Shown here: positions 26,288 through 35,576 of the stretch, piece after piece
How positions within the stretch are numbered: the stretch's first letter is position 1
How the letters are laid out: each line of letters starts with the position of its first letter
Assembly (NCBI GenBank): GCA_016936215.1
Contig: JAFGPL010000235.1
Location: forward strand, 1 to 58,524
From: Bacteroidales bacterium
Lineage (GTDB): Bacteria; Bacteroidota; Bacteroidia; Bacteroidales; UBA10428
DNA length: 58,524 nucleotides
Reading direction: 5' to 3'
Made by a program: the position numbers and the translations under genes
Notes under the pieces: model-generated
Seen by the model: the letters and a program-made list of their open reading frames with translations, nothing else
Told to the model about the DNA's origin: nothing
Database searches by the model: none

Positions 26288-28696
26288 TTGAAAAAACACC
26301 TTTTCACGATATTTGCCCTTTCCGCAAGTTTAACACTGCTTGCGCAGACAGTTACAGTAAGGGATTATATTACCCACCAGCCTGTGGAATTTGCTACAAT
26401 CTATTCAATCAATCCTGTTATATCAACAATTACAGATGCCAGGGGACGGGCAGATATTTCTGCTTTTAAAGGATTGGACAGCATTTATTTCAGGTACATG
26501 GGTTATGAGCCAATCGTCAGGAAATTCAGTGATATTGAAAAGAAACGGTTTGTTATTTATCTCAAACCCTCAGATATCAACCTTGATGAGGTAATTGTAT
26601 CAGCATCGAAGTGGAAACAGCAGAAAAATGAAGTGCCACTAAAAATTGTGGTAATAAAACCCATAGACATGATGCTTGAAAACCCGCAAACTGCAGCCGA
26701 TATGCTGGGCAGTTCGGGAACGGTTTATATTCAGAAAAGCCAGTTGGGCGGTGGCAGCCCCATGATCAGGGGATTTGCCACCAACAGGGTGCTTATTGCC
26801 GTTGACGGGGTTAGAATGAACAATGCCATTTTCAGGAGCGGAAACCTTCAAAATGTTATTTCACTCGATCCTTTTGCTGTTAACACCACAGAGGTAATTT
26901 TCGGTCCGGGTTCTGTTATTTATGGAAGCGACGCCATTGGTGGAGTGATGAGTTTTTATACCCTGGAACCTGAAGTGCCAAAAGACAGAAAATTCTTCAT
27001 AAAAGGTAATGCAACCACCCGGTATGCCTCAGCCAACAATGAAAGAACCGGTCATTTAGATATTAATTCCGGGTTCCAAAACTGGTCTTTTTTAAGCAGC
27101 ATAACCCTGTCTGACTTCAACGACCTGAAAATGGGCTCGCATGGCCCCGATGAATACCTCCGTCCTGAATATGCTGACCGTATTCAGGGAAAAGATTCTG
27201 TTCTAATCAATCCCAATCCCGAAAGACAGCTCTTTTCAGGCTATGGTCAAATGAACCTTATGCAGAAAATACGCTATAACCCGAATGAAAACCTCGATTT
27301 CATATACGCTTTACATTATTCAGCAACCACAGATGTACCGCGATATGACAGGTTAATTGAATGCCAAAATGGTAAACTAAGGGACGGGGAATGGTACTAC
27401 GGTCCGCAAAAGTGGTTGATGAATTCGTTCTTGCTGAAATATAAGGCCGGTAACGTTCTTTTTGACAATGTTAACACTTTAATTGCATACCAGGCGTTTG
27501 AAGAAAGCCGCCATAACAGGGGTTTTGGAAAAGAAATCCTATCACACCGCACCGAACAGGTGACTGCAATATCTGCAAACCTGGATTTTGAGAAAAAGAT
27601 TAACGAAAAATTACAGATACAATATGGCGGTGAAATAGCAACGAACCTGGTACATTCAACCGGTGAAGATGAAAATGTGGTCACCGGCGTAAAGTCTGCC
27701 GGCAGCACCCGCTATCCTGACGGGTCAGCATGGAATTCGCTTGCTTTTTATCTTTCCTCGGGTTATCATATTAGCAATGTTGCAATTATACAAACAGGTA
27801 TAAGGTATAACATTGTAAATCTCGAGGCAGAATTCGATACTGCGTTTTACCCTTTCCCTTTTACAAATGCTGCAATTACAAATGGCGCTCTTACCGGTAG
27901 CGCCGGACTGGTGGTCAATCCCAATGCATCAACCTCAGTTGGGTTTAACCTTTCCACCGGTTTCAGGTCTCCAAATATTGATGATGCCGGGAAAGTCTTT
28001 GACTCGGAACCAGGTTCGGTAGTCGTACCCAATCCCGGGTTAAAACAAGAATATGCCTATAATGCAGAAGTATCTTTAATAAAAATATTCAAAGACAGGT
28101 TCAGAACAGAGGCATCAGTTTTTTTCACCTATCTTGACAATGCGATGGTTCGTCGCGATTTCTCCCTTAACGGATCAGACAGCCTTGTTTACAACGGGGA
28201 GATGAGCCGTGTGCAGGCTATTCAGAATGCGGCAAAAGCATGGGTTTGGGGGATACAGGCAGGGGTCGACCTCAAACTCCCTGCAGGCTTTGGTATTTCT
28301 GCAAAAATAAATTATCAGAAAGGGCGTGAAGAACTTGATAACGGCTCGGAAGCCCCGTTAAGACATGCTGCCCCGCTATATGGTAACTTTCATCTAACCT
28401 ACTCTGCCAATCGCTTTAAAATAACTTTTTATGAAGTATTTAACGGTGGCATCCCGTTTAACGAACTTGCCCCGTCGGAGCAAAGAAAACCTCACCTTTA
28501 TGCACTTGACAGCAATGACAATCCTTATTCCCCTTCATGGCATACGTTGAACCTGAAAGCAATTTATCAAATTACCGATAACATATTGCTTAGCTCTGGT
28601 ATTGAAAACATTACCAATCAAAGATACAGGATGTATTCATCGGGGATTACTGCACCAGGCATCAATTTTATTATTTCTTTAAAGGCTGCATTTTAA
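26288..28696 (+). CDS. TonB-dependent receptor, heme/siderophore type
   Basis: About 803 aa. No ATG fits: TTG 26288 gives a normal signal peptide (KKHLFTIFALSASLTLLAQ), whereas TTG 26234 adds 18 non-signal-like residues and lies at the likely promoter. After the signal come a short carboxypeptidase-like domain (~20-105), a TonB box region (LDEVIVSASKW), a plug (~125-240, with MIRGFATNRVLIAVDGVRMNNA and IYGSDAIGGVMSFYT) and a barrel ending in FIISLKAAF. The plug wording resembles hemoglobin/heme and siderophore receptors. The substrate is not certain. It stands alone. Confidence 0.85.
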   Translation: MKKHLFTIFALSASLTLLAQTVTVRDYITHQPVEFATIYSINPVISTITDARGRADISAFKGLDSIYFRYMGYEPIVRKFSDIEKKRFVIYLKPSDINLDEVIVSASKWKQQKNEVPLKIVVIKPIDMMLENPQTAADMLGSSGTVYIQKSQLGGGSPMIRGFATNRVLIAVDGVRMNNAIFRSGNLQNVISLDPFAVNTTEVIFGPGSVIYGSDAIGGVMSFYTLEPEVPKDRKFFIKGNATTRYASANNERTGHLDINSGFQNWSFLSSITLSDFNDLKMGSHGPDEYLRPEYADRIQGKDSVLINPNPERQLFSGYGQMNLMQKIRYNPNENLDFIYALHYSATTDVPRYDRLIECQNGKLRDGEWYYGPQKWLMNSFLLKYKAGNVLFDNVNTLIAYQAFEESRHNRGFGKEILSHRTEQVTAISANLDFEKKINEKLQIQYGGEIATNLVHSTGEDENVVTGVKSAGSTRYPDGSAWNSLAFYLSSGYHISNVAIIQTGIRYNIVNLEAEFDTAFYPFPFTNAAITNGALTGSAGLVVNPNASTSVGFNLSTGFRSPNIDDAGKVFDSEPGSVVVPNPGLKQEYAYNAEVSLIKIFKDRFRTEASVFFTYLDNAMVRRDFSLNGSDSLVYNGEMSRVQAIQNAAKAWVWGIQAGVDLKLPAGFGISAKINYQKGREELDNGSEAPLRHAAPLYGNFHLTYSANRFKITFYEVFNGGIPFNELAPSEQRKPHLYALDSNDNPYSPSWHTLNLKAIYQITDNILLSSGIENITNQRYRMYSSGITAPGINFIISLKAAF

Positions 28697-28926
28697 TTAG
28701 TGGCTCGAAGAAAACGCCAATTACTGCCTTATGCTCGTCTTTCAAGTCAGTCATTTACTTTAGTAAACTCCTGACTTTCAAAACTTGCATGCCTTGTTCT
28801 TGACGCTTTCTTAGAAGCCACTTCTGAGTAACAAGAGTTTTCTTAGAGACATTAATTAAAATTGATACAACTTGCATTAATTTCTGATAAATTTTTATAA
28901 TTTAATGCAAAAATTACATCGCCGGA
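28697..28926. other. Intergenic region occupied by fold-back repeat copy 1
   Basis: Most of the 230 bp is the repeat described at 28700-28851; the last ~70 bp before ATG 28927 are AT-rich and probably hold the promoter of the hybrid kinase gene. Confidence 0.5.
28700..28851 (+). repeat. Fold-back repeat, copy 1
   Basis: Its last 79 bp (28773-28851) match 30844-30922 at 77 of 79 positions. An inner hairpin GTCAG-tca-TTTAC-ttta-GTAAA-ctc-CTGAC occupies 28746-28775, and imperfect inverted ends (AGTGGCTCGAAGAAAACGCC at the left, GACGCTTTCTTAGAAGCCACT at 28801-28821 split as GACGCTTTCTTAG / AAGCCACT) bracket it. Confidence 0.8.
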
Positions 28927-30681
28927 ATGCTGAAAACAGCGTTGAAAATAGTATTGATCTATATTCTTCTCGGATTGGTCTGGATTCTTTTATCGAAAGA
29001 TATCCTTGGCGTGTTTAACGGTGAACATAAGGTAATCACTGCAACACCATTCAATATTGCCAATCTCCTCCCTTTATTTTTGTCCTCTGTCCTGGTTTTT
29101 GTCCTCACATTGTTTTTACTCAGAACAAAAACCACCAAAGCAATTGATAATTCGGGTGAATATTTCGAGAAACGGAGCATGAGGCTTTTTTTTGATTATT
29201 TTAATGACGCCGCATACATTTACGAACTGGATAAATACAATAAGCCCGGTAAATTCCTTGATGTAAACCAGAAAATGGTGGAACAGCTTGGCTACTCGAA
29301 AGAAGAATTGTTGCAAATGTACCCTTATGACATCCTGGCACCCGGTGCTGCAGAAATAATTAAAAGAACTGAACAGGAGTTGTCAAAAATCCGGCATCAT
29401 TACCTCGAAATTGACCATATCAACAATCTTGGCAAGAAATTTCCTGTTGAAGTAAGCCTTCACCTTTTTGACATCAATGGTGGAAAGCTGGTTTTTGGCA
29501 CCGTTAAAGATATCAGGGAACAAAAAAAATACATACGCAAATTGCGTAAAGCTAAAGAAAAAGCCGAAGAAAGCGACCGTTTAAAAAGCGCATTCCTTTC
29601 TAACATGAGCCATGAGATCAGGACCCCGATGAACGGGATCATCGGGTTTTCTGAACTTATCGTACAGGAAAATCTTGATAACGAACAAAGAATCGCTTAT
29701 TCAGGCTTAATTAAAAGATGTACTGTACAATTGCTCAGCATTGTAAATGATATCCTCGATATATCAAAAATCGAAACAGACCAGATGACCATGATTGAAT
29801 CTAACTGTTCGGTAAACAGTATCATGGATTGTCACTATACAGAATTAAAGCAAAGAATTTCAAAAAGGGAAAATATTGAGATACATTATGTAAAGCATTT
29901 TGATAATGGAAATGACCGTATTTTATCAGATCAGAGCAGGCTTCACCAGGTAATTGGCAACCTTATTAATAATGCAGAGAAATTTACTTTCTCCGGTTCA
30001 ATTGATTTCGGTTACACCCTCGAAAATAACAGCAATTTGAAATTCTGGGTGAAAGATACCGGTATCGGCATTCCTGATGATAAACAAGAAGTAGTATTTG
30101 AACGGTTCCGGCAGGCAGACGACTCCAACACCAGGGAGTTTGGAGGCACTGGCCTCGGCCTGCCGATAGCAAAAGGTATTGTAGAGCAGATGGGTGGAAA
30201 AATATGGATTGAATCAGAAATTGGAAAAGGTACCAGTATCTTTTTTACCATACCATACAAAAAGGCTGAAAATGATCATATTATTGAAGAAGTTAAGCCC
30301 ATAAAAGAAACCATTAATTTCAGTGGTAAAACCATCTTTATTGTAGAAGATAATCTCGAAAATTCATTGTTGCTTGAAGAAATCGCAAAACTTTATAAAA
30401 TAAGAACGCTAAAGGCCTTCAATGGCAGTGAAGCAATTAGCTATCTTTACCAGAATAACGATATTGACCTTATTTTCATGGATATCCGGCTTCCGGATAT
30501 CAGCGGTATCGAGGTGATTAGCACCGTTAAAAACATGGTAACAGCGCCGTTTGTTGCACTTACAGCTTATGCATCACCCGAAGATAAAATAAAATGCCTT
30601 GCGGCAGGGTGCGATGATTACATTTCCAAACCGGTAACCCGGGTTGAATTTGAACGGATGCTTATCAAATATTTGTCCTGA
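28927..30681 (+). CDS. Hybrid sensor histidine kinase (PAS-HisKA-HATPase-REC)
   Basis: 584 aa. Two membrane segments (residues ~5-25 and ~38-66) with almost no periplasmic loop, then PAS (~85-195), HisKA (FLSNMSHEIRTPMNGIIGFSEL, split at about residue 222-243), HATPase_c (NLINNAEKF, DTGIGIPDD, GGTGLGLPI) and a C-terminal receiver (~460-580) with phosphoacceptor Asp in LIFMDIRLPD and Lys in ISKPV. It lacks an AraC domain, so it is not a classical HTCS and must pass phosphate to another protein. Near-identical repeats lie on both sides of the gene. Confidence 0.93.
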   Translation: MLKTALKIVLIYILLGLVWILLSKDILGVFNGEHKVITATPFNIANLLPLFLSSVLVFVLTLFLLRTKTTKAIDNSGEYFEKRSMRLFFDYFNDAAYIYELDKYNKPGKFLDVNQKMVEQLGYSKEELLQMYPYDILAPGAAEIIKRTEQELSKIRHHYLEIDHINNLGKKFPVEVSLHLFDINGGKLVFGTVKDIREQKKYIRKLRKAKEKAEESDRLKSAFLSNMSHEIRTPMNGIIGFSELIVQENLDNEQRIAYSGLIKRCTVQLLSIVNDILDISKIETDQMTMIESNCSVNSIMDCHYTELKQRISKRENIEIHYVKHFDNGNDRILSDQSRLHQVIGNLINNAEKFTFSGSIDFGYTLENNSNLKFWVKDTGIGIPDDKQEVVFERFRQADDSNTREFGGTGLGLPIAKGIVEQMGGKIWIESEIGKGTSIFFTIPYKKAENDHIIEEVKPIKETINFSGKTIFIVEDNLENSLLLEEIAKLYKIRTLKAFNGSEAISYLYQNNDIDLIFMDIRLPDISGIEVISTVKNMVTAPFVALTAYASPEDKIKCLAAGCDDYISKPVTRVEFERMLIKYLS

Positions 30682-31397
30682 TTCTCAGCTACAATTAAGT
30701 AATTATTTTTTGTTAAACAGTGGCTGTCTATAAATTCGTGTGGCTGTTCTTTAAAGCTCGCAGACGAGGCGCGTGAAGTCCGGAAAAAGGGAGTTTACCA
30801 TGCGTAAATGACCTTTTTGAGGACGAGTGCAACGAAGTATGCGGACTTTCAAGACTTGCATGCCTTGTTCTTGACGCTTTCTTAGAAGCCACTTCTGAAT
30901 AACAAGAGTTTTCTTAGAGACACTAAATAACTATTTTAATCCTTCAAAATTTAGCATTGTAAGACGCTTTTTTCAAAAAAAATCTATATCTTACATCCCA
31001 ATAAGAAAACAACCATACAATTGATCCTGACATGTTTCATCTTGTATATCAATGGTTTTAAACATATTTTTTGACCGTTGCATTACCAGGTTCTGATAGC
31101 TTGTCTGTTATAGGCTTACACTGTTAAGCATCTGAAAATATCCCCGGGTTTTGGAGGATAGTTAATAATTCAAATCAGATTATAATTAAAGATTGAATTA
31201 TCAGATTATTATTTTTTAACTTGACAAGAACCTTCTTAAATATTGATAACCCTGCACGCAATAAGTTATATATTTTGCTTATTGTATTTGTTCTGTCTTT
31301 AAAACCTCCCTGACAAAAGTATCGTCGGCATGATTACATAAATGCTTAACCTCAAATTTTTCAATGACGATTTAAACCTTAATATAAGACCAAGAAA
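30682..31397. other. 716-bp intergenic region, fold-back repeat copy 2 plus leader
   Basis: 30720-30922 is repeat copy 2. The rest (30923-31397) is AT-rich, without a gene or exact promoter match that I can point to; TTATATATTTTG at about 31268 is one base too widely spaced for the consensus. It presumably carries the promoter of the lyase gene. Confidence 0.5.
30720..30922 (+). repeat. Fold-back repeat, copy 2
   Basis: Same 79-bp right part as copy 1 (30844-30922). The inner hairpin is AAAAAGG-gag-TTTAC-catgc-GTAAA-tga-CCTTTTT (30784-30818), extended by GTCC/GGAC. Core GAGTTTAC..GTAAATGA is the reverse complement of that in copy 1, while the outer stem is different but still base-paired. 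Confidence 0.8.
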
Positions 31398-34300
31398 ATG
31401 AAAAAAAACTACCTAACCATGATAATAACCTTTTTGGTTATATCACTATCAATTAATTCATTAGGCCAGCGTCAGATGGAGAATCTCTCACGTGGCCTTG
31501 TTGCAATCAGGACAAGCTCCAGCCAGGTATTTGTCAACTGGCGCATGCTGGGCACCGAATACAACAGCGGCGCTACATTCAATCTCTACAGCGGGTCTAC
31601 ACGTATTGCATCAAATCTAAACACTACCAACTATGTTCACAACACCAGTTCAAACGGCACTTATACAGTACGTGCTGTAATAAACGGCTCTGAACAGGCC
31701 TCTTCTGCCGCAGCAAGTATAAGAACTTCAAACTATCTTGATGTTGCCCTTCAGATTCCGCCGGGGGGAACCACCCCATCGGGAGAATCGTACACATACA
31801 GCGCCAACGATTGTAGTGCAGCAGACCTTGATGGTGACGGAGAATATGAAATTGTTTTAAAATGGGACCCGTCTAATTCAAAAGATAATTCGCAAAGCGG
31901 GTATACCGGCAACCAAATACTTGATGCTTATAAACTTAATGGTACCCGTATGTGGAGAATTGATCTGGGTATTAATATCCGTTCGGGCGCACATTATACC
32001 CAGTTTATGGTTTATGACCTTGATGGCGACGGTAAGGCAGAAGTAGCCTGCAAAACAGCGCCCGGAACCAGGGCGGGCACCGGCAGTTACCTAAGCAGTG
32101 GGCCTGCAGCCAGTGACAACGATGCGGCTGATTACAGGAATTCAAGCGGTTATATATTAACCGGCCCTGAATACCTTACCATTTTCAACGGGCAAACAGG
32201 AGCAGAAAGAGTTACTGTTAACTATGAACCTCCCAGGGGTACTGTTTCTGATTGGGGTGACTCGTATGGCAACAGGGTAGACCGCTTTCTTGCCTGTATT
32301 GCTTATCTCGATGGGTCAAGGCCCAGCCTGGTAATGTGCCGGGGGTACTACACAAGAACTGTACTGGTAGCATACGATTTCAGGAACGGTTCTTTAACAA
32401 GAAGATGGACCTTCGACAGCAATTCAAGCGGAAACGGAAGTTATGCCGGGCAAGGCAACCATAACCTGAGCGTGGCAGATGCCGATGCAGACGGAAAGGA
32501 TGAAATCATATACGGGTCATGCGCTATTAACGACAATGGTACCGGTATGTGGACCACCGGACTGGGACATGGTGATGCCTTGCACGTGTCTGATATCAAT
32601 ACATCACGTTCCGGACTGGAAGTATGGGGTATTCATGAAGGAAGTGCCACACCGGGTTCTGCACTGCTTGATGCACGCACAGGACAAATATTATGGCAAA
32701 CCGCTAATGCAGATGTTGGCCGCGGAGTAGCTGCCGACCTCACAGGTTCATATGCAGGCATGGAAGTCTGGGGTGGGACCAGCGGGCTTCGGACAAGCAC
32801 AAATGGAAGTGCAGGTAGCTCCCCTGCTTCTTCAAACCATTTAATTTGGTGGGATGGTGATGAGCTTAGAGAACTACTTGACGGCACTTCTATCACCAAA
32901 TACGGGGGCAGCACCCTTTTATCTGCCAGCGGTTGTGCCTCAAACAACGGTTCCAAATCCAACCCGGCGCTTACTGCCGACATTTTTGGCGACTGGCGCG
33001 AAGAAGCAATATGGCGGACGAGCGACAGCCGGTACTTAAGAATTTTTTCGTCAACAACAACCACAAGCCGCAGAATGTACACCATGATGCACGATCCGCA
33101 ATACAGATTAAGTATTGCATGGCAGAATACCGGCTATAACCAGCCGCCCCATACAGGTTTCTTTTTCGGAAGCGGTATGTCGAATCCCCCCAACCCGAAT
33201 ATCACGCTTGTAGGAGGTACAACACCAAACAATCCCCCAAGCGTATCCATCTCCTCTCCTGCCAATGGTGCAACGTTTACTTCCGGAGCAAACATAACCG
33301 TAAGTGCAAATGCCTCCGACAGTGATGGCAGTATTTCTAAAGTAGAGTTTTACCAGGGTTCGGCCAAACTGGGTGAAGATGCTTCATCACCCTTTGCTTA
33401 CACATGGAACAACGTTGCTGCCGGAACGTATTCATTAACTGCACGTGCAACAGATAACGATGGGGCAACCAGTACATCTTCGGCAGTAACTATCACTGTT
33501 AACCAGGGAGGCACCGGCACTACCATCACCATACAGGAAAACCAGACCGGATTCTGCAGTGTTGACGGTACAGTAGATAACAATAACAGCGGATTTACCA
33601 GTGATGGTTTTGCAAATACCAGCAATACAACCGGCACCGGCATAGACTGGAAAGTAAACTTCTCTACTTCAGGAACCTATACGTTTGGTTTCAGGTATGC
33701 TACCACAAGCGACAGGCCTGCAAGGCTTATTATAAACGGCTCAACAGTGGTTTCCAGTATTGGTTTTCCATCAACCGGTTCCTGGACGACCTGGTCTACC
33801 GTATCGGCAAATGCCACTGTTGGCGCAGGAACCTTTGATGTCCGCCTTGAAGCAACCGGATCAAGCGGATTGGCAAATATTGATTACATTACTGTAACCG
33901 GAAATACTCCATCGGCTGCAAGTTGTAGCGGAACTACCAACAATCCGCCATCGGTAAGTATTACTGCTCCGTCAAATGGTGCATCTTATACTGCCGGTAC
34001 AAATATTACCATTGGTGCAAATGCATCAGACAATGACGGTAATGTTACTTTGGTAGAGTTTTTCCAGGGCTCTGTGAAACTTGGAGAAGATGCAACATCT
34101 CCTTATTCATATACATGGAACAATGTTGCAGCAGGAAACTATTCTCTGACAGCACGTGCAACCGATAACGGGGGGGCCGTCACAACCTCTTCTGCAATAA
34201 GTATTGCCGTAACATCAAATACCTGCAATCCCACAACCATTACTCCCTATATACAGATTGACGGGGGAACATGGCAGCAGGCTTCAACTGTAACCGTTAA

Positions 34301-35231
34301 TGCAGGTTCTTCGGTTAAGTTCGGCCCGCAACCTGTAAGCGGCGGATCATGGAACTGGAGCGGCCCGAATAATTTCAGCGCCACAACACGCGAGGTTACC
34401 ATCAGTAATATCCAGACTAACCAGGCCGGAACTTATGTTGCAACATACACCAACGATTGCGGTACAAATTCAACACAGAATTTCGTAGTTACAGTGAATG
34501 GTGGAAGTACCCCGGTTACACTTACCATCCAGGAAAATACCACAGGCTTCTGCAGTGTTGACGGCACTGTTGACAATAATAATTCAGGTTTTACCGGTAC
34601 AGGATTTGCCAACACCACCAATGCAAGTGGGATGGGGATTACCTGGTCAGTAAGCATTCCTGCCTCCGGATCATACACACTGAAATGGAGACATGCCAAC
34701 GGTGGCAGTGCCGACAGGACAGCCCAACTGATGGTTGACGGCTCAACTGTTGCATCGGGATTGAATTTTCCTGCTACAGGTTCATGGACCACATGGTCAG
34801 AAACATCAGGGACCAATGTAACATTGTCTGCCGGTACAAGGTTGATCAGGTTGCAGGCTACCACCTCTGGCGGCCTCTCAAACATTGACTATTTCATTAT
34901 AACCGGAAACAACCCTCAACCTGTAAGCTGCACAGGGCAGAAGAGCACCATGAACAGTTCATTAACCAATCATGGTTTAAACATTGAAATCTTCCCCAAT
35001 CCTGTTACCGAAAACCAGCTTGAGGCAAAAATCAGTATTGAAAAAGAATCAATACTGAACATGTATATTTACAATGCAGCCGGTGAACTGGTTATTACAG
35101 ACTATGCAGGTTTATGCGAAGCAGGCCTGGTAGAAAGGTTAATAGATGTTGGAAATCTAACTCCCGGATTGTATGTCTTGATGATTCAATCTGACAATGG
35201 GTACAAAACTGTTTCATTTATAAAACAGTAG
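31398..35231 (+). CDS. Rhamnogalacturonan lyase PL11 with Ig and CBM modules, T9SS-secreted
   Basis: 1277 aa. Signal peptide (1-23, SLG-Q), then the PL11 catalytic seven-propeller region (~25-600; MENLSRGLVAIRTSS, AADLDGDGEYEIVLKWDPSN, GQGNHNLSVADADADGKDEI). After it come an Ig-like domain (~610-700), a CBM35-like domain (~705-835), a second Ig (~847-939), a third Ig/PKD-like domain (~941-1034), a second CBM35-like domain (~1039-1171) and a T9SS sorting domain (~1192-1277). It cleaves the rhamnogalacturonan I backbone of pectin at the cell surface, giving unsaturated oligosaccharides that feed uronate catabolism. It stands alone and ends with a strong terminator. Confidence 0.92.
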   Translation: MKKNYLTMIITFLVISLSINSLGQRQMENLSRGLVAIRTSSSQVFVNWRMLGTEYNSGATFNLYSGSTRIASNLNTTNYVHNTSSNGTYTVRAVINGSEQASSAAASIRTSNYLDVALQIPPGGTTPSGESYTYSANDCSAADLDGDGEYEIVLKWDPSNSKDNSQSGYTGNQILDAYKLNGTRMWRIDLGINIRSGAHYTQFMVYDLDGDGKAEVACKTAPGTRAGTGSYLSSGPAASDNDAADYRNSSGYILTGPEYLTIFNGQTGAERVTVNYEPPRGTVSDWGDSYGNRVDRFLACIAYLDGSRPSLVMCRGYYTRTVLVAYDFRNGSLTRRWTFDSNSSGNGSYAGQGNHNLSVADADADGKDEIIYGSCAINDNGTGMWTTGLGHGDALHVSDINTSRSGLEVWGIHEGSATPGSALLDARTGQILWQTANADVGRGVAADLTGSYAGMEVWGGTSGLRTSTNGSAGSSPASSNHLIWWDGDELRELLDGTSITKYGGSTLLSASGCASNNGSKSNPALTADIFGDWREEAIWRTSDSRYLRIFSSTTTTSRRMYTMMHDPQYRLSIAWQNTGYNQPPHTGFFFGSGMSNPPNPNITLVGGTTPNNPPSVSISSPANGATFTSGANITVSANASDSDGSISKVEFYQGSAKLGEDASSPFAYTWNNVAAGTYSLTARATDNDGATSTSSAVTITVNQGGTGTTITIQENQTGFCSVDGTVDNNNSGFTSDGFANTSNTTGTGIDWKVNFSTSGTYTFGFRYATTSDRPARLIINGSTVVSSIGFPSTGSWTTWSTVSANATVGAGTFDVRLEATGSSGLANIDYITVTGNTPSAASCSGTTNNPPSVSITAPSNGASYTAGTNITIGANASDNDGNVTLVEFFQGSVKLGEDATSPYSYTWNNVAAGNYSLTARATDNGGAVTTSSAISIAVTSNTCNPTTITPYIQIDGGTWQQASTVTVNAGSSVKFGPQPVSGGSWNWSGPNNFSATTREVTISNIQTNQAGTYVATYTNDCGTNSTQNFVVTVNGGSTPVTLTIQENTTGFCSVDGTVDNNNSGFTGTGFANTTNASGMGITWSVSIPASGSYTLKWRHANGGSADRTAQLMVDGSTVASGLNFPATGSWTTWSETSGTNVTLSAGTRLIRLQATTSGGLSNIDYFIITGNNPQPVSCTGQKSTMNSSLTNHGLNIEIFPNPVTENQLEAKISIEKESILNMYIYNAAGELVITDYAGLCEAGLVERLIDVGNLTPGLYVLMIQSDNGYKTVSFIKQ

Positions 35232-35248
35232 GATATAATCATTCAGCT

Positions 35249-35303
35249 TAAGAGGCTGTCGGAAGGTTTGATTTTTCAACTTTCTGACAGCCTCTTGATT
35301 TAT
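35249..35303 (+). terminator. Terminator after the PL11 gene
   Basis: AAGAGGCTGTCGGAAGG pairs with CTTTCTGACAGCCTCTT across a short AT-rich loop, with T-rich DNA after it. Stem of about 10 perfect base pairs plus extensions. Confidence 0.8.
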
Positions 35304-35420
35304 TATCATTACCATATACTTATTAAAAATGAAAGGTTAAAAATATTTGGTCAAAAATCATAAAAAAAGCTACTTTTTTTGCAACTAAATACGTTTTAAA
35401 ATGTCATATATAATGAAAGG

Positions 35421-35549
35421 ACTTAAGTCAATGTCGTTTAATTAAGGTAATTATTTTATATCCTCTCCCCTGTCTGACGTCAGGCAGGCTGCACCCTCTC
35501 CCGAAGAGGGACATAAATGGTCGTAATTAAACGACATTGGGTCTTAAGT
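35421..35549. mobile_element. Small MITE-like inverted-repeat element
   Basis: CAATGTCGTTTAATTA (35429-35444) is the perfect reverse complement of TAATTAAACGACATTG (35524-35539); outside it ACTTAAG (35421-35427) pairs with CTTAAGT (35543-35549). The ~80 bp between hold a CCTGTCTGA-CG-TCAGGCAGG palindrome (35469-35488) and CCCTCTCCC/GAGGG words. No coding capacity. A non-autonomous mobile element is the simplest reading. Confidence 0.6.
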
Positions 35550-35576
35550 ATCGAATAATCTAAAACTAATTTTAAA

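Larger units (their letters stand above)
35232..35576. other. 345-bp intergenic region: terminator and MITE-like element
   Basis: Contains the terminator above and the inverted-repeat element 35421-35549; no gene. Confidence 0.6.

Noticed and set aside
28927-30681. Hybrid two-component system (HTCS) regulator of the PL11 lyase
   Set aside because: No extracellular sensor domain and no AraC-type DNA-binding domain at the C-terminus.
30780-30930. CRISPR-like or tandem array between the kinase and PL11 genes
   Set aside because: Only two copies exist, 2 kb apart, with no regular spacers.
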